Below, one piece after another: positions 52,404 to 63,200 of a stretch of DNA of 64,000 nt. This DNA comes from Calditrichota bacterium (lineage in GTDB: Bacteria; Calditrichota; Calditrichia; RBG-13-44-9; J042). Made by a program: the position numbers and the translations under genes. Numbering within the stretch: the stretch's first letter is position 1; the number at the start of each line of letters is the position of its first letter. The stretch covers positions 90,425 through 154,424 of the forward strand of contig JAADJD010000002.1 of NCBI GenBank assembly GCA_013150955.1, given 5' to 3'. The notes below the pieces were generated by a model that worked only from the letters and a program-made list of their open reading frames with translations, did not search any database and was not told the DNA's origin.

Positions 52404-52430
52404 TTCCCATCGGGTGGCTGGCGATGGGAA
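52404..52430. promoter_or_regulatory. Perfect inverted repeat in the amylase/ABC transporter divergent region
   Basis: TTCCCATCG (52404-52412) and CGATGGGAA (52422-52430) are exact complements around a 9-base spacer. The site lies between the two divergent starts. It could be a regulator operator or an RNA hairpin; no long T-run directly follows, so a terminator is less likely. Confidence 0.4.
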
Positions 52431-52521
52431 GAGATTCTCTTCTTTTTGCTTGATAATAATTGAAGGAGACCCGTATATTAGTCACTCAGAAACTGATTAC
52501 GAATCGAGTCATAATATAATC

Positions 52522-53772
52522 GTGTGGAAGAAAATTTGTCAAATCTTTTTTCTCCTGATTTTCATCGGGTCTGCCTGTGCTCCCTTTAATCCCCAGAAAA
52601 AACAAATCGTTATCTGGACAACCCTGCGACCGGTTGAACGGGAATTGTTGCAGCAGAAGCTGGATCAGTTTGCCCGGCGCTATCCCGATTACACGTTCCA
52701 GCAGTTGTATTATCAACCGGAAGAATTGCGGCCCAATTTTATCATTTCATCACTGGCAGGGAAGGGGCCGGAGCTGGTTCACGTGCCCAGCGACTTTATC
52801 GGGCCCTTTGTGGAATTGGAGGTGGTGCAACCTCTGGAGCCGTTCTTTTCACAGGCGTTTCTGGATAGTTTTATTACTGAGCCCTTTCCCGCCAATACCT
52901 GGTTTAAAGGCCATTTGTATCAGATTGCCGATCGGGTGGGAAACCACCTGTGTCTGGTGTATAATAAAGATATTGTTCCCGAGCCCCCCAAAACCATCTC
53001 CGAACTGATTGAAATGGGTAAACAGATTGCCCGTGACGAGGACGGGGATGGCATTCCCGATCGGTATGCCCTGGCCTGGAATTACATCGAGCCGTATTTT
53101 GTGATTCCCTTCATCGGGGGGTATGGGGGATGGATTCTGGATGAGAACAACCGTCCCACGTTGAACACACCAGCGGTCATCAAGGCGGCACGGCTCATCC
53201 AGGATTTGCGCAATAAGTATCGAATCATTCCCAAGGAAAGCGATTACGAGACGGCCAATGCTCTGTTCCGGGACGGGCGAACGGCCATGATTATCAACGG
53301 CCCCTGGTCATGGGGAACCTATTTGAAGGATGGCATTCGCCTGGGAATTGCCCGAATCCCCAAAATTGATGAAACCGGCTTGTGGCCGACTCCGCTGGTT
53401 TCGCCCATGGGGTATATGCTGAACGCCAATGCCACGGGGAAAAAACGCCGGATTGCCATTGAACTCATCCGCTATTTAACTTCCACCGAGGTTGAACTGG
53501 AGTTTGCCCGGCGATTCTTGCTGGTGCCATCGCGGAAGGATGCGCTGGAAAAAGCCCTGAAGGATCCCGAACTGGGGCAGAATGAGCTTTACCTGGCGTC
53601 AATTGATCAGATGAAGGTGGGACGTCTGATGCCCGTGGTCACAGAAATGCGCTGGATCTGGGATGCCATGCGACCGGCCTATCAGGGAATTTTCACCGGG
53701 AAATATTCGCCGGAGGAAGCGGCACGCGAGATGCAACGCCTGGCCGAAAAGCTAATCGAAGAAAGTCGATAA
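52522..53772 (+). CDS. Sugar ABC transporter substrate-binding lipoprotein (MalE-like)
   Basis: This 416-residue family-1 extracellular solute-binding protein has a lipobox (LIFIGSACAP) and strand/helix patterns of maltose-type binders. Examples are IVIWTTLRPVERELLQQ, GKGPELVHVPSDFIGPF, YNKDIVPEPPKTISELIEMGKQI, and ALFRDGRTAMIINGPWSWG. No ATG fits. GTG 52522 gives a standard 19-residue lipoprotein signal (MWKKICQIFFLLIFIGSAC), whereas the frame itself stays open upstream to 52414. The permease genes follow directly. The likely ligand is maltodextrin, by neighbourhood with the amylase (inference). The ATPase is not encoded here. Confidence 0.87.
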   Translation: MWKKICQIFFLLIFIGSACAPFNPQKKQIVIWTTLRPVERELLQQKLDQFARRYPDYTFQQLYYQPEELRPNFIISSLAGKGPELVHVPSDFIGPFVELEVVQPLEPFFSQAFLDSFITEPFPANTWFKGHLYQIADRVGNHLCLVYNKDIVPEPPKTISELIEMGKQIARDEDGDGIPDRYALAWNYIEPYFVIPFIGGYGGWILDENNRPTLNTPAVIKAARLIQDLRNKYRIIPKESDYETANALFRDGRTAMIINGPWSWGTYLKDGIRLGIARIPKIDETGLWPTPLVSPMGYMLNANATGKKRRIAIELIRYLTSTEVELEFARRFLLVPSRKDALEKALKDPELGQNELYLASIDQMKVGRLMPVVTEMRWIWDAMRPAYQGIFTGKYSPEEAAREMQRLAEKLIEESR

Positions 53773-53785
53773 ATCGGGTGCGCTT

Positions 53786-54685
53786 ATGGCAGGAACGGTA
53801 ACACGACTGGGTTCAGCAAATCGACTGGCTTACTTTTATGTGCTCCCGGCCCTGCTGGTCATGGGGTTTGTCGTTCTCTACCCATTCCTGTACAACATTG
53901 TCATTGCCTTTTCGAACATGAACCTGACCCACTTCCGGGACTGGCGCATTATTGGGTTTCGGAATTTTGTGGAAGTGATCAGCGATCGGTTATTCTGGTA
54001 CTTTCTGTTTAAAACCGTGTTGTGGACGGTGTTGAACCTGATTTTCCACGTGGGCATCGGGGTGTTGCTGGCGCTCATTCTGAATAAGGACATCAAAGGT
54101 CGATCGGTATTTCGCACCCTGTTAATCCTGCCCTGGGCAGTGCCCCAGTACATTACCGCGCTGACCTGGAGGGGCATGTTCAATTCCGAGTACGGGGCAG
54201 TAAATCTTTTCCTGCAAAAAATGGCCGGTATTCAGATTCCCTGGCTTTCCAGCGAGTGGGGGGCATTCACCGCCTGCTTGATTACCAATATCTGGCTGGG
54301 ATTTCCCTTCATGATGATTGTGGCCCTGGGCGGCCTGCAGAGCATTCCCGATGAATTTTACGAGGCGGCTGAAATGGACGGAGCAAATCCCTGGCAGAAG
54401 TTTTGGCACATCACCGTCCCTTTGCTGCGGCCGGTGATGATTCCAGCAATTACCCTCGGTGTCATCTGGACGTTCAACAATTTTAACGTGGTCTGGCTGG
54501 TGAGTAACGGGGGAGAACCATCGGATACCACTCACATTCTGGTAAGCTGGGTGTACAAGGCGGCATTCACGTACTTCCGCATGGGGTATGCCGCGGCGTT
54601 TTCGATGATTATCTTCGCGATTCTGTTCATTTTCAGCTGGCGATTTATTAAACAGACCCGGGTGCTGGAAAATGTGTACCAATAA
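53786..54685 (+). CDS. Sugar ABC transporter permease (MalF-like)
   Basis: This 299-residue inner-membrane permease has six helices. The EAA loop motif reads EAAEMDGANPWQKFWHITVPLL, the typical ATPase contact site (residues about 192-213). The N-terminus (RLAYFYVLPALLVMGFVVLYPFLYNIVIAFS) is characteristic of the family. It follows the binding-protein gene by 13 bases. Confidence 0.92.
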   Translation: MAGTVTRLGSANRLAYFYVLPALLVMGFVVLYPFLYNIVIAFSNMNLTHFRDWRIIGFRNFVEVISDRLFWYFLFKTVLWTVLNLIFHVGIGVLLALILNKDIKGRSVFRTLLILPWAVPQYITALTWRGMFNSEYGAVNLFLQKMAGIQIPWLSSEWGAFTACLITNIWLGFPFMMIVALGGLQSIPDEFYEAAEMDGANPWQKFWHITVPLLRPVMIPAITLGVIWTFNNFNVVWLVSNGGEPSDTTHILVSWVYKAAFTYFRMGYAAAFSMIIFAILFIFSWRFIKQTRVLENVYQ

Positions 54686-54700
54686 CAAAAGGGCCTGAAG

Positions 54701-55543
54701 ATGGCAAATCCCAGGGCGTTATCCACACGCGGAAAAATTGCGGCTTACGGTGTTTTGTTGTTATTTACCCTGTTTGCCATTTATCCCGTTTTGCGGGTCA
54801 TATCCATTTCGCTGCGTCCGGGAAATCGCCTGTTAACCCGGTCGCTGGCGTTGATTCCCGAAGGGGCTACCCTGGAGGCCTACCGCCGCCTGTTTACGGA
54901 CGAGCCGTTCCTGCAATGGCTGGCCAATTCTATTTTTGTATCCTCCTGGGTCACCGTGGTTGGCGTCACCCTGGCTGCAACCGCGGGATATGCCTTCTCC
55001 CGGTATCGATTTCGCGGGCGCAATGCCGCCATGCTGGGCATCATTACCACGCAGATGTTTCCGGTGACCATGCTGCTTTTGCCCCTGTTTATTATGTTAA
55101 TTAAACTACGCCTGTACGACTCCTATCTGGGATTGATTATTGCCTACTCTGCCACCGCACTGCCGTTTACCATCTGGCAGATGAAAGGCTATTACGATAC
55201 CATACCCTACAGTCTGGAAGAGGCGGCGATGATAGACGGCGCCTCCCCGGGGTACACGTTTTATAAGATTGTGTTGCCACTGGCCCTGCCAGCGCTGGCC
55301 ATTTCGGCACTCTTTTCCTTCATGACGGCTTGGTCGGAGTACCTGGTGGCCGCCGTGCTGATTCAAAATCCCCAGTTGTTTACCCTGCCGCTGGGATTGA
55401 AATCGTTCCAATCCAACATGGAAGTGGCCTGGGGATTGTATTCAGCCAGCGCCGTGCTGGTGAGCCTGCCGGTGGTGGTGCTGTTTATGTTTCTCAGCCG
55501 ATGGTTAATTTCGGGGTTGACCCTGGGGAGCGTAAAAGGGTGA
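54701..55543 (+). CDS. Sugar ABC transporter permease (MalG-like)
   Basis: This 280-residue permease partner of the preceding gene has six helices, an EEAAMIDGASPGYTFYKIVLPL loop (quoted in part: EEAAMIDGASP) and LRVISISLRPGNRL at the N-terminus. It begins 15 bases after the MalF-like gene. The missing MalK-type ATPase is presumably shared or encoded elsewhere. Confidence 0.92.
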   Translation: MANPRALSTRGKIAAYGVLLLFTLFAIYPVLRVISISLRPGNRLLTRSLALIPEGATLEAYRRLFTDEPFLQWLANSIFVSSWVTVVGVTLAATAGYAFSRYRFRGRNAAMLGIITTQMFPVTMLLLPLFIMLIKLRLYDSYLGLIIAYSATALPFTIWQMKGYYDTIPYSLEEAAMIDGASPGYTFYKIVLPLALPALAISALFSFMTAWSEYLVAAVLIQNPQLFTLPLGLKSFQSNMEVAWGLYSASAVLVSLPVVVLFMFLSRWLISGLTLGSVKG

Positions 55544-55606
55544 AGAAAGCGGGTAAAATTCAATTAAAACAAGCGTTCAAAAAATGCAGTTTGCGGCAAA
55601 ATTTTC

Positions 55607-55634
55607 TTGACTATTATTATTTTCTTTTTAATTT
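55607..55634 (+). promoter_or_regulatory. Possible promoter upstream of the parvulin lipoprotein gene
   Basis: TTGACT (55607-55612) and TAATTT (55629-55634) are 16 bases apart, in a very AT-rich stretch after the transporter operon and about 95 bases before the next start. Confidence 0.35.
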
Positions 55635-55728
55635 ATCGTTAGTAACTATGATATGAGTTGCGCATGACCATTGACGATCGAAAAATAGGTAAGCCGTTCT
55701 TTGTAAACCTTCACTAAAGCGAGCCAAA

Positions 55729-57414
55729 ATGAACATCCGCTACGGATTACACATTTTTCTCTTCCTTTTCCTTTCCGGGCTTGTCTGGATCTCCTGCCAG
55801 CGCCAGCCTTCCAGCGAAGATGTTCTGGCTCGCATCGACCGCAGTTCCATCACCACAGACGATTTCCGGAAGCGCTTTCAGGAGCTGAAGGTGCGCATGG
55901 GACTTCCGGATAATGGCCAGACCCGCCGGGAGTTGTTGAAGAACATGGTCAACGAGAAGCTGCTGATCATCGAGGCCAAACATCGCGGCTACGATCGAGA
56001 TGCACAGGGACAGTTTGAGTGGGAGCGCATTCAAATACAGGGTTTGTTGAATCAGTTTTATGAACGGGAAATTGCCAGCAAGGTTCGGATCAGCGAAAGG
56101 GAACTCCGGGAATTGTTTGTGCGCTTTAATACCCGAATCAAAGCCCGGCACCTTTATGCGCCTACCCGCAAAAAGGCCGATTCGCTTTACGCCCTGTTAC
56201 AGAAAGGCGCTTCCTTTGAAGAGCTGGCAAAGAAGGTGTTCAAAGATCCCAGGCTCCGGGAAAGTGGCGGTTTAATTGGATATTTCACAGTGGATGAAAT
56301 GCACCCCAATTTTGAGGATGCAGCTTTCCGCCTGAAGGTGGGAGAAATCTCGCCGCCAGTGAAAATTGCCAGCGGATACAGCATCATCAAGGTGGAGGAT
56401 CGCATTCAAAATCCCCTGATTACCGAAATTCAATTTGCCCAGAAGAAAGACCGGCTGGAGCAATTTCTCCGCTACCGTAAGACCATTAAAAAGGCAGCCG
56501 CATTTGTGGATTCCATGCGCAGGGTGCTGGAGGTGGAGTTCGATCCCGACGTCATTCGCGAGGTTTACCAGCATATTCAGGGGCAACCGGAGGGCTATTT
56601 GATACTCGAAGAAAGAGGGGATGGCTTCGCGCCCGAACTGGATGATCGGATCATCGTACGCTCCCGCTTGGGCGAATGGACAGTGCGCACCTTCCGGGAA
56701 AAAGCCCGGTTTACATCGGACAAGGAAAAGCGCTGGATCCGCAATGAGGAAAATTTAGAGGAGTTTATTGCAGGGCTGGTCGTTCGCGATTACATGCTGC
56801 AGCAAGCCCGGCGGAAAAAATATGATCGCTTGCCCGAATATCGGGAATACGTCCAGGAACAGTGGGAAATGTATTTGCTGGAGCGATTGGAGCAGGCCCT
56901 GTGGGAAGAAATTGTCGTCCCGGAAGACAGTCTGCGCCATTATTACCAGCGCAATCGCGATCGCTTTACCCAGGCGCCCCAGATCGGGTTGCGAGAGATT
57001 GCGGTTAACGATCGCCAGGTGGCTCAGGTCATTAAGCGATTGTTACGTCAGGGCGCCTCTTTCGAGGAACTGGCACAAAAGTATTCCATCCGCAACCAGG
57101 GGCCAACCCGGGCCAACGATGTGGCCTATTTTACCCGCCGACAGCTGGGGAAGTGGGCGGATGAAATATTCCCGCTGCAGCCGGGTGAATGGCGGGGCCC
57201 GTTCACTTCGCCGGATTCCCTCTACCTGTTTGTCAAATGCGTGGACAGGCTCCCGCAACGGGTCATTCCCTATGAAGAAGCCCGCGAAGAAATTGTCAAG
57301 ATTTACAAATACATGTGGATGGCAAAAAAACGGGAAGAAATCATCCGTCGGGTGGAACGAACGGTTCCGGTTGCCCGATTCCCGGAAAAATTAAAAACGG
57401 TTCGACTCAATTAA
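55729..57414 (+). CDS. Lipoprotein with two parvulin-type peptidyl-prolyl isomerase domains
   Basis: This 561-residue envelope chaperone-like protein has a lipobox near residue 23 (VWISCQ). A SurA-like N-terminal helical part (about 28-135) comes first. Two parvulin domains follow, at about 138-222 (KGASFEELAKKVFKDPRLRESGGLIGYF) and 410-500 (QGASFEELAQKYSIRNQGP). Both have the PFxS/PVKI-like closing strand (GPFTSPDSLYLFVKCVDR). A charged helical segment separates them. It probably assists outer-membrane protein folding, matching the receptor and barrel genes downstream (inference). The receptor gene begins 27 bases later. Confidence 0.87.
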   Translation: MNIRYGLHIFLFLFLSGLVWISCQRQPSSEDVLARIDRSSITTDDFRKRFQELKVRMGLPDNGQTRRELLKNMVNEKLLIIEAKHRGYDRDAQGQFEWERIQIQGLLNQFYEREIASKVRISERELRELFVRFNTRIKARHLYAPTRKKADSLYALLQKGASFEELAKKVFKDPRLRESGGLIGYFTVDEMHPNFEDAAFRLKVGEISPPVKIASGYSIIKVEDRIQNPLITEIQFAQKKDRLEQFLRYRKTIKKAAAFVDSMRRVLEVEFDPDVIREVYQHIQGQPEGYLILEERGDGFAPELDDRIIVRSRLGEWTVRTFREKARFTSDKEKRWIRNEENLEEFIAGLVVRDYMLQQARRKKYDRLPEYREYVQEQWEMYLLERLEQALWEEIVVPEDSLRHYYQRNRDRFTQAPQIGLREIAVNDRQVAQVIKRLLRQGASFEELAQKYSIRNQGPTRANDVAYFTRRQLGKWADEIFPLQPGEWRGPFTSPDSLYLFVKCVDRLPQRVIPYEEAREEIVKIYKYMWMAKKREEIIRRVERTVPVARFPEKLKTVRLN

Positions 57415-57441
57415 CTCAATTAAAAGAGGCGTTTGTTCAAT

Positions 57442-60207
57442 ATGAAACGATGGATACCGAGTCTTCTTTTTCTGCTGCTGTGCGGGGCCCTCTGGCCGGA
57501 TAATGGGATTGCCCAATCCTATGGTAAAATCACTGGGATCGTTACCGATGCCGAAACCGGTGAACCCTTACCCGGTGCCAATGTGCTGATCGAGGGAACC
57601 AATCTGGGAGCTTCCACCGATCTGGATGGCACCTACCTGATCCTGCGCGTGCCGCCAGGTACCTACACGTTAACCGTGGAATACATCGGTTATCAGAAAA
57701 TGAGTATCACCAACGTGCAGGTAATGACCGATTTGACCACCAAAATCAACTTTCAGTTGCGGCCCGAAGCCATTGCCGGGGAAGAGGTGGTTGTGGTGGC
57801 AGAGACCCCCATCATCCGAAAAGACCTGACATCAGTGGAAGCGCGCGTGCATGCCGAGACCATTGAGCGGATGCCGGTTCAGGACGTGGGGGACATCTTG
57901 AATCTGCAGGCGGGTGTGACCCGGGATGCGGCCGGTGGCATTCACATTCGCGGGGGACGTTCCACGGAAATTTCCTACATGATCAACGGCATCAGCATCA
58001 CCGATGATTTTACCCGCTCACAGTCGCTGCAAATCGAAAATGAATCCATTCAGGAATTGCAGGTTATCAGTGGAACCTTCAATGCGGAATACGGCAACGC
58101 CATGAGTGGCGTAATTAATATCGTAACCAAAACCGGATCGAATGTTTTCAAGGGGAACCTGACGGCCTGGTCGGGCGATTATTACAGCCGCGATACCGAC
58201 ATTTTCTGGAATCTGGACCAGATTAACCCGACTTCCATTTACAATTTGCAGGGATATTTGAGTGGCCCGATCATTAAGGATCGGGTTACTTTTTTTGCAA
58301 CGGCCCGGCGCTGGTACGATGACGGCTGGATTTACGGGCCGTATGTGTACAGTCCCCAGGGACGCATCCAGATTGTGGATGGCGATACGCTGGAGGTACG
58401 CGGGGACAGCAGCGCCGTTCCCATGAATTTCCGTTCCCGTTTTAGTGGCCAGTTCTCGCTGGAATGGCAGGTGGCCATGCCGGTAAAATATCGCATCGAT
58501 ATTCTGGGGAGCTGGGAAAAGCGGCGCAATTACGATCACTTCTTTCGTTTGAATCCTTACGGTGATCGCGGGGATGTGGAAAAGGGCATTACCGTCATCA
58601 ACAACCTGGTGCATCAGCTGAATCCAAAAATGTTTTACGAGGTCACCGTTGCCTATAAGTTCAACACCATCATTTCCCGCCTGTACGAGGATCCATTCGA
58701 TCCCCGGTATGTGCATCCGGATTCGCTGAACGTGGGGGCCTTTCAATTTTCCCGCGCCGGAACGGATCTGACCCGATTTGAACGCTATACCCGCTCCTGG
58801 ATCGGCAAGTTTGATGTCACCGCTCAGGTCACCCGGCGCCATCAGGTGAAATTTGGCGTGGAATACCAGCAGGACGAGGTGTTTTATGAAAACTTAACGC
58901 TGGTTCCGGCGGAAACGCCAACCGGGGAACAGATCCAGCCGTTTAAGCCGGCCATCCGTCCACCATCCTCGCCGGTGCACGATCGCTTCACCCGTAGACC
59001 GGTCAAGTTCTCGGCATACATTCAGGACAAAATTGAATATGAAGAGATGATCATTAACGTGGGGTTGCGCTTTGACCTGTTTGATGCCAACGGGAAAATC
59101 CCCCGCGATTTGTCGGATCCCAATATTTACAATCCGTTTAAATTGACCAATATTTACCGGGATTTGAATGGGGACGGGGTCATCGACCTGAGCGAACAAC
59201 GGGAAGACAACAAGTATACCCTGGAGGAGCGACAACAATTCTGGTGGCGAGAAACCAGCATCAAAACCCAGTTGAGTCCCCGTCTGGGTGTGGCCTACCC
59301 CATTTCCGAGGGTGGGGTGATTCATTTTTCGTACGGGATTTTTCAGCAAATCCCCGACTACAGCCAGTTGTATGTTGGGGATGAGCTGAAGGTGACCACC
59401 GCCACCGGCACGCAGGGGCCCTTCGGGAATCCGGACTTAAATCCCCAGCGCACCACCATGTACGAAATTGGTCTGAAGCAGAAGCTGGGCGATGTGATGG
59501 CCATTGATGTGACCGGCTTTTATCGGGACATTCGCGATTGGGTTTCCACAAGTCAGCCCATTCCCACGGTGCTGGGTGGGGTGTCCTACGTGCGGAAAAT
59601 TAATCGCGATTTTGCCAACGTGCGCGGCATTACGGTTACCCTTCAAAAGCAGTACCGTGATGGGTATGCCTTTTCCATCGATTACACCTTTCAAATTGCG
59701 GAGGGGACCAACTCCTATCCGGAACAGGAATTCTTCTCCCAGCTGGGAGGTGCGGAACCCACCAAAGTGTTGACGCCCCTGGATTGGGATCAGCGGCACA
59801 CGTTTAACGGCTATTTCTTTTATGGCGGGGATGATTGGGGCATCAGTTTCATCTCCCGCTTTGAATCCGGACAGCCGTACACCCCGGCGATTGTGACGGG
59901 CGTACGGGTGGGACGCAACATCGTGTCCGGTTTGCAGCGCAACAGCCGGAATAAGCCCAATAAGTTTACGGTGGATCTGAACGCCTACAAACGGATTCAA
60001 ATTCTCAATCAGGAAGTGGAATTCTTCCTGCAGGTGTACAATTTGTTCGACGCCCGCAACCCGGTAAACGTATATGGCGATACGGGACAACCCGACCTGA
60101 CGCTGTTTCAGATGCAGGCGGTTCAGGCCGATCCGGGCTGGTTTGTTCGACCCGATTTTTATTCTCCACCGCGGCGCATTCAGGTCGGTTTCAAATTTAA
60201 ACTATAA
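57442..60207 (+). CDS. TonB-dependent receptor with carboxypeptidase-regulatory-like N-terminal domain
   Basis: This 921-residue outer-membrane active transporter has a signal peptide ending near AQSYGK. A CarboxypepD_reg-like beta-sandwich (about 25-115, ITGIVTDAETGEPLPGANVLIEG) precedes the plug (about 120-240: IERMPVQDVGDILNLQAGV, GGIHIRGGRSTEISYMING, NAEYGNAMSGVINIVTKTG). A long beta-barrel follows, with aromatic-rich strands to the C-terminus (PPRRIQVGFKFKL). ATG 57442 is chosen over TTG 57433, since AAAGAGG lies 12 bases upstream. Substrate unknown; receptors of this type import polymers, peptides or chelates. Confidence 0.93.
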   Translation: MKRWIPSLLFLLLCGALWPDNGIAQSYGKITGIVTDAETGEPLPGANVLIEGTNLGASTDLDGTYLILRVPPGTYTLTVEYIGYQKMSITNVQVMTDLTTKINFQLRPEAIAGEEVVVVAETPIIRKDLTSVEARVHAETIERMPVQDVGDILNLQAGVTRDAAGGIHIRGGRSTEISYMINGISITDDFTRSQSLQIENESIQELQVISGTFNAEYGNAMSGVINIVTKTGSNVFKGNLTAWSGDYYSRDTDIFWNLDQINPTSIYNLQGYLSGPIIKDRVTFFATARRWYDDGWIYGPYVYSPQGRIQIVDGDTLEVRGDSSAVPMNFRSRFSGQFSLEWQVAMPVKYRIDILGSWEKRRNYDHFFRLNPYGDRGDVEKGITVINNLVHQLNPKMFYEVTVAYKFNTIISRLYEDPFDPRYVHPDSLNVGAFQFSRAGTDLTRFERYTRSWIGKFDVTAQVTRRHQVKFGVEYQQDEVFYENLTLVPAETPTGEQIQPFKPAIRPPSSPVHDRFTRRPVKFSAYIQDKIEYEEMIINVGLRFDLFDANGKIPRDLSDPNIYNPFKLTNIYRDLNGDGVIDLSEQREDNKYTLEERQQFWWRETSIKTQLSPRLGVAYPISEGGVIHFSYGIFQQIPDYSQLYVGDELKVTTATGTQGPFGNPDLNPQRTTMYEIGLKQKLGDVMAIDVTGFYRDIRDWVSTSQPIPTVLGGVSYVRKINRDFANVRGITVTLQKQYRDGYAFSIDYTFQIAEGTNSYPEQEFFSQLGGAEPTKVLTPLDWDQRHTFNGYFFYGGDDWGISFISRFESGQPYTPAIVTGVRVGRNIVSGLQRNSRNKPNKFTVDLNAYKRIQILNQEVEFFLQVYNLFDARNPVNVYGDTGQPDLTLFQMQAVQADPGWFVRPDFYSPPRRIQVGFKFKL

Positions 60208-60236
60208 GTGATGGCTAATGGGAAGGTGAAAGACGT

Positions 60237-63200
60237 ATGCATAAACGAATGACAGGGTTAATGAATGGTGAGCGGCCCATGAAAGCTGGAAAAATCGCAC
60301 TGATCGTATTCCTGAGTTTTCTGATTGGCCTGCAAACACTGACGGCACAGATCAACGAGCACATTCCTTCGGATCAACGGGGTGATCCTAAACTGCGGCG
60401 GAAATCGCACATCGATGGCAATAATATCCGGGCAACGATTTTCAATTTTGGGATGAGCGGACGAACCGCTGCACGTCCCGATGAAATTCCCTACGAGTGG
60501 CCCAAAAACACCCAGCGAATTTACATTGCCCTGGTGGGCATCTGGCTGGCCGGCGAGGTGAAGAATCAGGCCGGGGAGACCATTCACATTGTGGATTTTC
60601 CCGCCTACCGCCAAAGTCCCGACGGGGGTTCCTGGAATCTGGAGCCGGTTCCGGGATTTTTAAATCCCGAATCCGGGGAAATTGCCCGCAGCGACAATCC
60701 CGACACCTGGCCCACCGCAGCCCAGGGGGGATGGCGGGATAAACGGGACGATCCGGTGGATCCCGGCTGGATTGGCTCCTGGAATGGGTTTTTCGGTAAA
60801 AACGTGTTTAACGCAGATCAGGAGATGTACTACCGGGCATCGGATGACCTCTACACCCGGCATAATTACATCCCGGATGAAACCGATCCCACCCGGGGTG
60901 GAATGGCCCTGCTGGTGGATGTGCGGGCTTTTGCCTGGTCGCAAATCCTGATTAACGACGTGTTGTTTTTCATTCACGATATTTTGAATGATGGAACCAA
61001 ACGGATACCCAAAACCGCCTTCCTGATCTGGCTGGCTGACATCGTGGGGGGCGATCCGGCTGATGACCAGCCGTTTGTGGATTTGCAGACCAGCATTGCC
61101 TTCCTGACCGATGCCGACCGCGTGGGGGACTCCGCATTTGGTACGGACAAGGTTGGAGTAGCATCGGTGAAGTATATCGAAACGCCCGGAAACGCGGTGG
61201 ATGGAATTGATAACGATGGCGATTCCGATTTTTACCCGGATCTTCTGGCCCGCATCGATGGCAACCCGGATGAAGTCATTCCTCATTTTACTGATGCCGA
61301 TTTTATTCCCCGGGAGTTGAAGCCCGGAGACAAGATTGTTCTAATTGATTCCTTAACCTTTGCCCGCATCATTACCACCTATCCCGAGGGAGGTGGAACG
61401 GTGGTGACTCTGGGGCGGGAGATTTACCTGCCCCCGGAAGGAATAACTGTCGAAGAAGACACGGTTGCCAATTCGTTTGACGAAGATTTTGACGGGTTAA
61501 TTGATGAGCGCATCACCCTGCACCTGGAGCGCTTCGACGAGATTACCGGAACGGTCCGGCCAGTTCGCTATATCAACTACCTGGCCTTTGAACCGGGCGA
61601 CACGCTGAAACGGGGTTTCATCGTTCCGGGATGGGATGTGCAACCGTCCTATGCCACCGTGGCACCCATGATTGATGAATCCCGGGATGATAAGTTTGAC
61701 AACGACAACGATTGGGATGTGATGCAGGATGACACCGGGCTGGATGGCGTGGAAGATACGGGGGATCCCGGTGAAGGGGATGGGATGCCAACCAGTGGTT
61801 CCGGAACCGATTTTCCGGGGGAACCCAATATCGACAAAACCGATGTATCCGAAACCGATTTGATCGGTTTAACCACTGCCATTCAGGATCCGGCATTTGG
61901 AATTAATTTTAACACCGTATCAGATGATTTCATCTGGCGGAAGTTCATGATCCCCGGTCAGTTTTACCTTCCGCGAAAGACCGGTGATTACGACCTGTTT
62001 GTGTCCTCTGGATTTTTCCCGCTGGATCCGGGTGAACGGCAGCGCATGGCCATCTCGGTGGCGCTGGCGGGGGGCGGAACCACCAAACAGGCGGACATCG
62101 AAAGTGCCATTCAGAAGCAGAAACAGGCCCGGGTGGCATTTGAGGCGGACTATCAGTTTGCCCAGGCGCCCCTGCAGGTGACCCTGCGTGCCGTACCGGG
62201 CGATGGTAAAGTTACTCTCTATTGGGATGATGTGGCTGAGTCATCGGTCGATCGCTTTATCAAGCGCATTGGTGGTCCGGCCAACGATTTTGAAGGGTAT
62301 CGCATCTATCGCGCCACTGATGCAGCTTTCCTGGATGCCAAAGTCATTACCGATGCCCAGGGCGTGCCCACCTTCCTGCGACCCATCGCCCAGTTCGATA
62401 AAATCGATGGGATTACCGGATATCATCCCGTGGATATCAACGGTGTAAAGTTTTACCTGGGCAATGACAACGGTATTGTCCACACGTATGTGGATTCCAA
62501 TGTGGTGAACGGTCAGCGCTATTTTTATGCCGTTACTGCTTACGATTTTGGCTATGCGGAGGCTGATATTCCACCGACGGAAACCAACATTAAAGTGGTG
62601 GTGGATCCTGAAGGGAACATCATTACCGGGCCCAACGTGGTGGTGGTGCGGCCGCGTGCGCCGGTGGCTGGATATTTGCCCGCCGATGTAGAAAAACTGG
62701 AGCACATCAGTGGAAGCGCCACCGGAGAGATCGGTTTTAAGATCATCGATCCCCGGCTGGTAAAGGATGGGCACGTGTACGAAATTACCTTTGAGGATAC
62801 GTTGATCAAAGGCGACAAGCCCGGCGCCGATACCCTGACCACCAAAAACTTCACCGTAACCGATATTACCGATGGCGTGGTGAAGCTGGAGAAGAGCACC
62901 CTGTTTAATGAAGGGGATGAGGTGCCGTTAATCGACGGCATTCAACTCTATTTTGTAAACGAGAAACAGGTGGAGCTGAACACGGCCACTTCTGGCTGGA
63001 ATGATCCCGACGTGTATATATTTGAATTCAAACCGGTGTTTTTAATTTCCACCATTGGGGAACAACGGCCCAGCGACTACCGGATTGTCTTCGGCGACGT
63101 GGGATTCGGAACCTCCAGGGACACCACAATCAGTGAAGGATTCATTTCCGTACCGCTGCCCTCCAAACCGGTGAATTTCCGGGTGTTTAACCTTTCGGAA

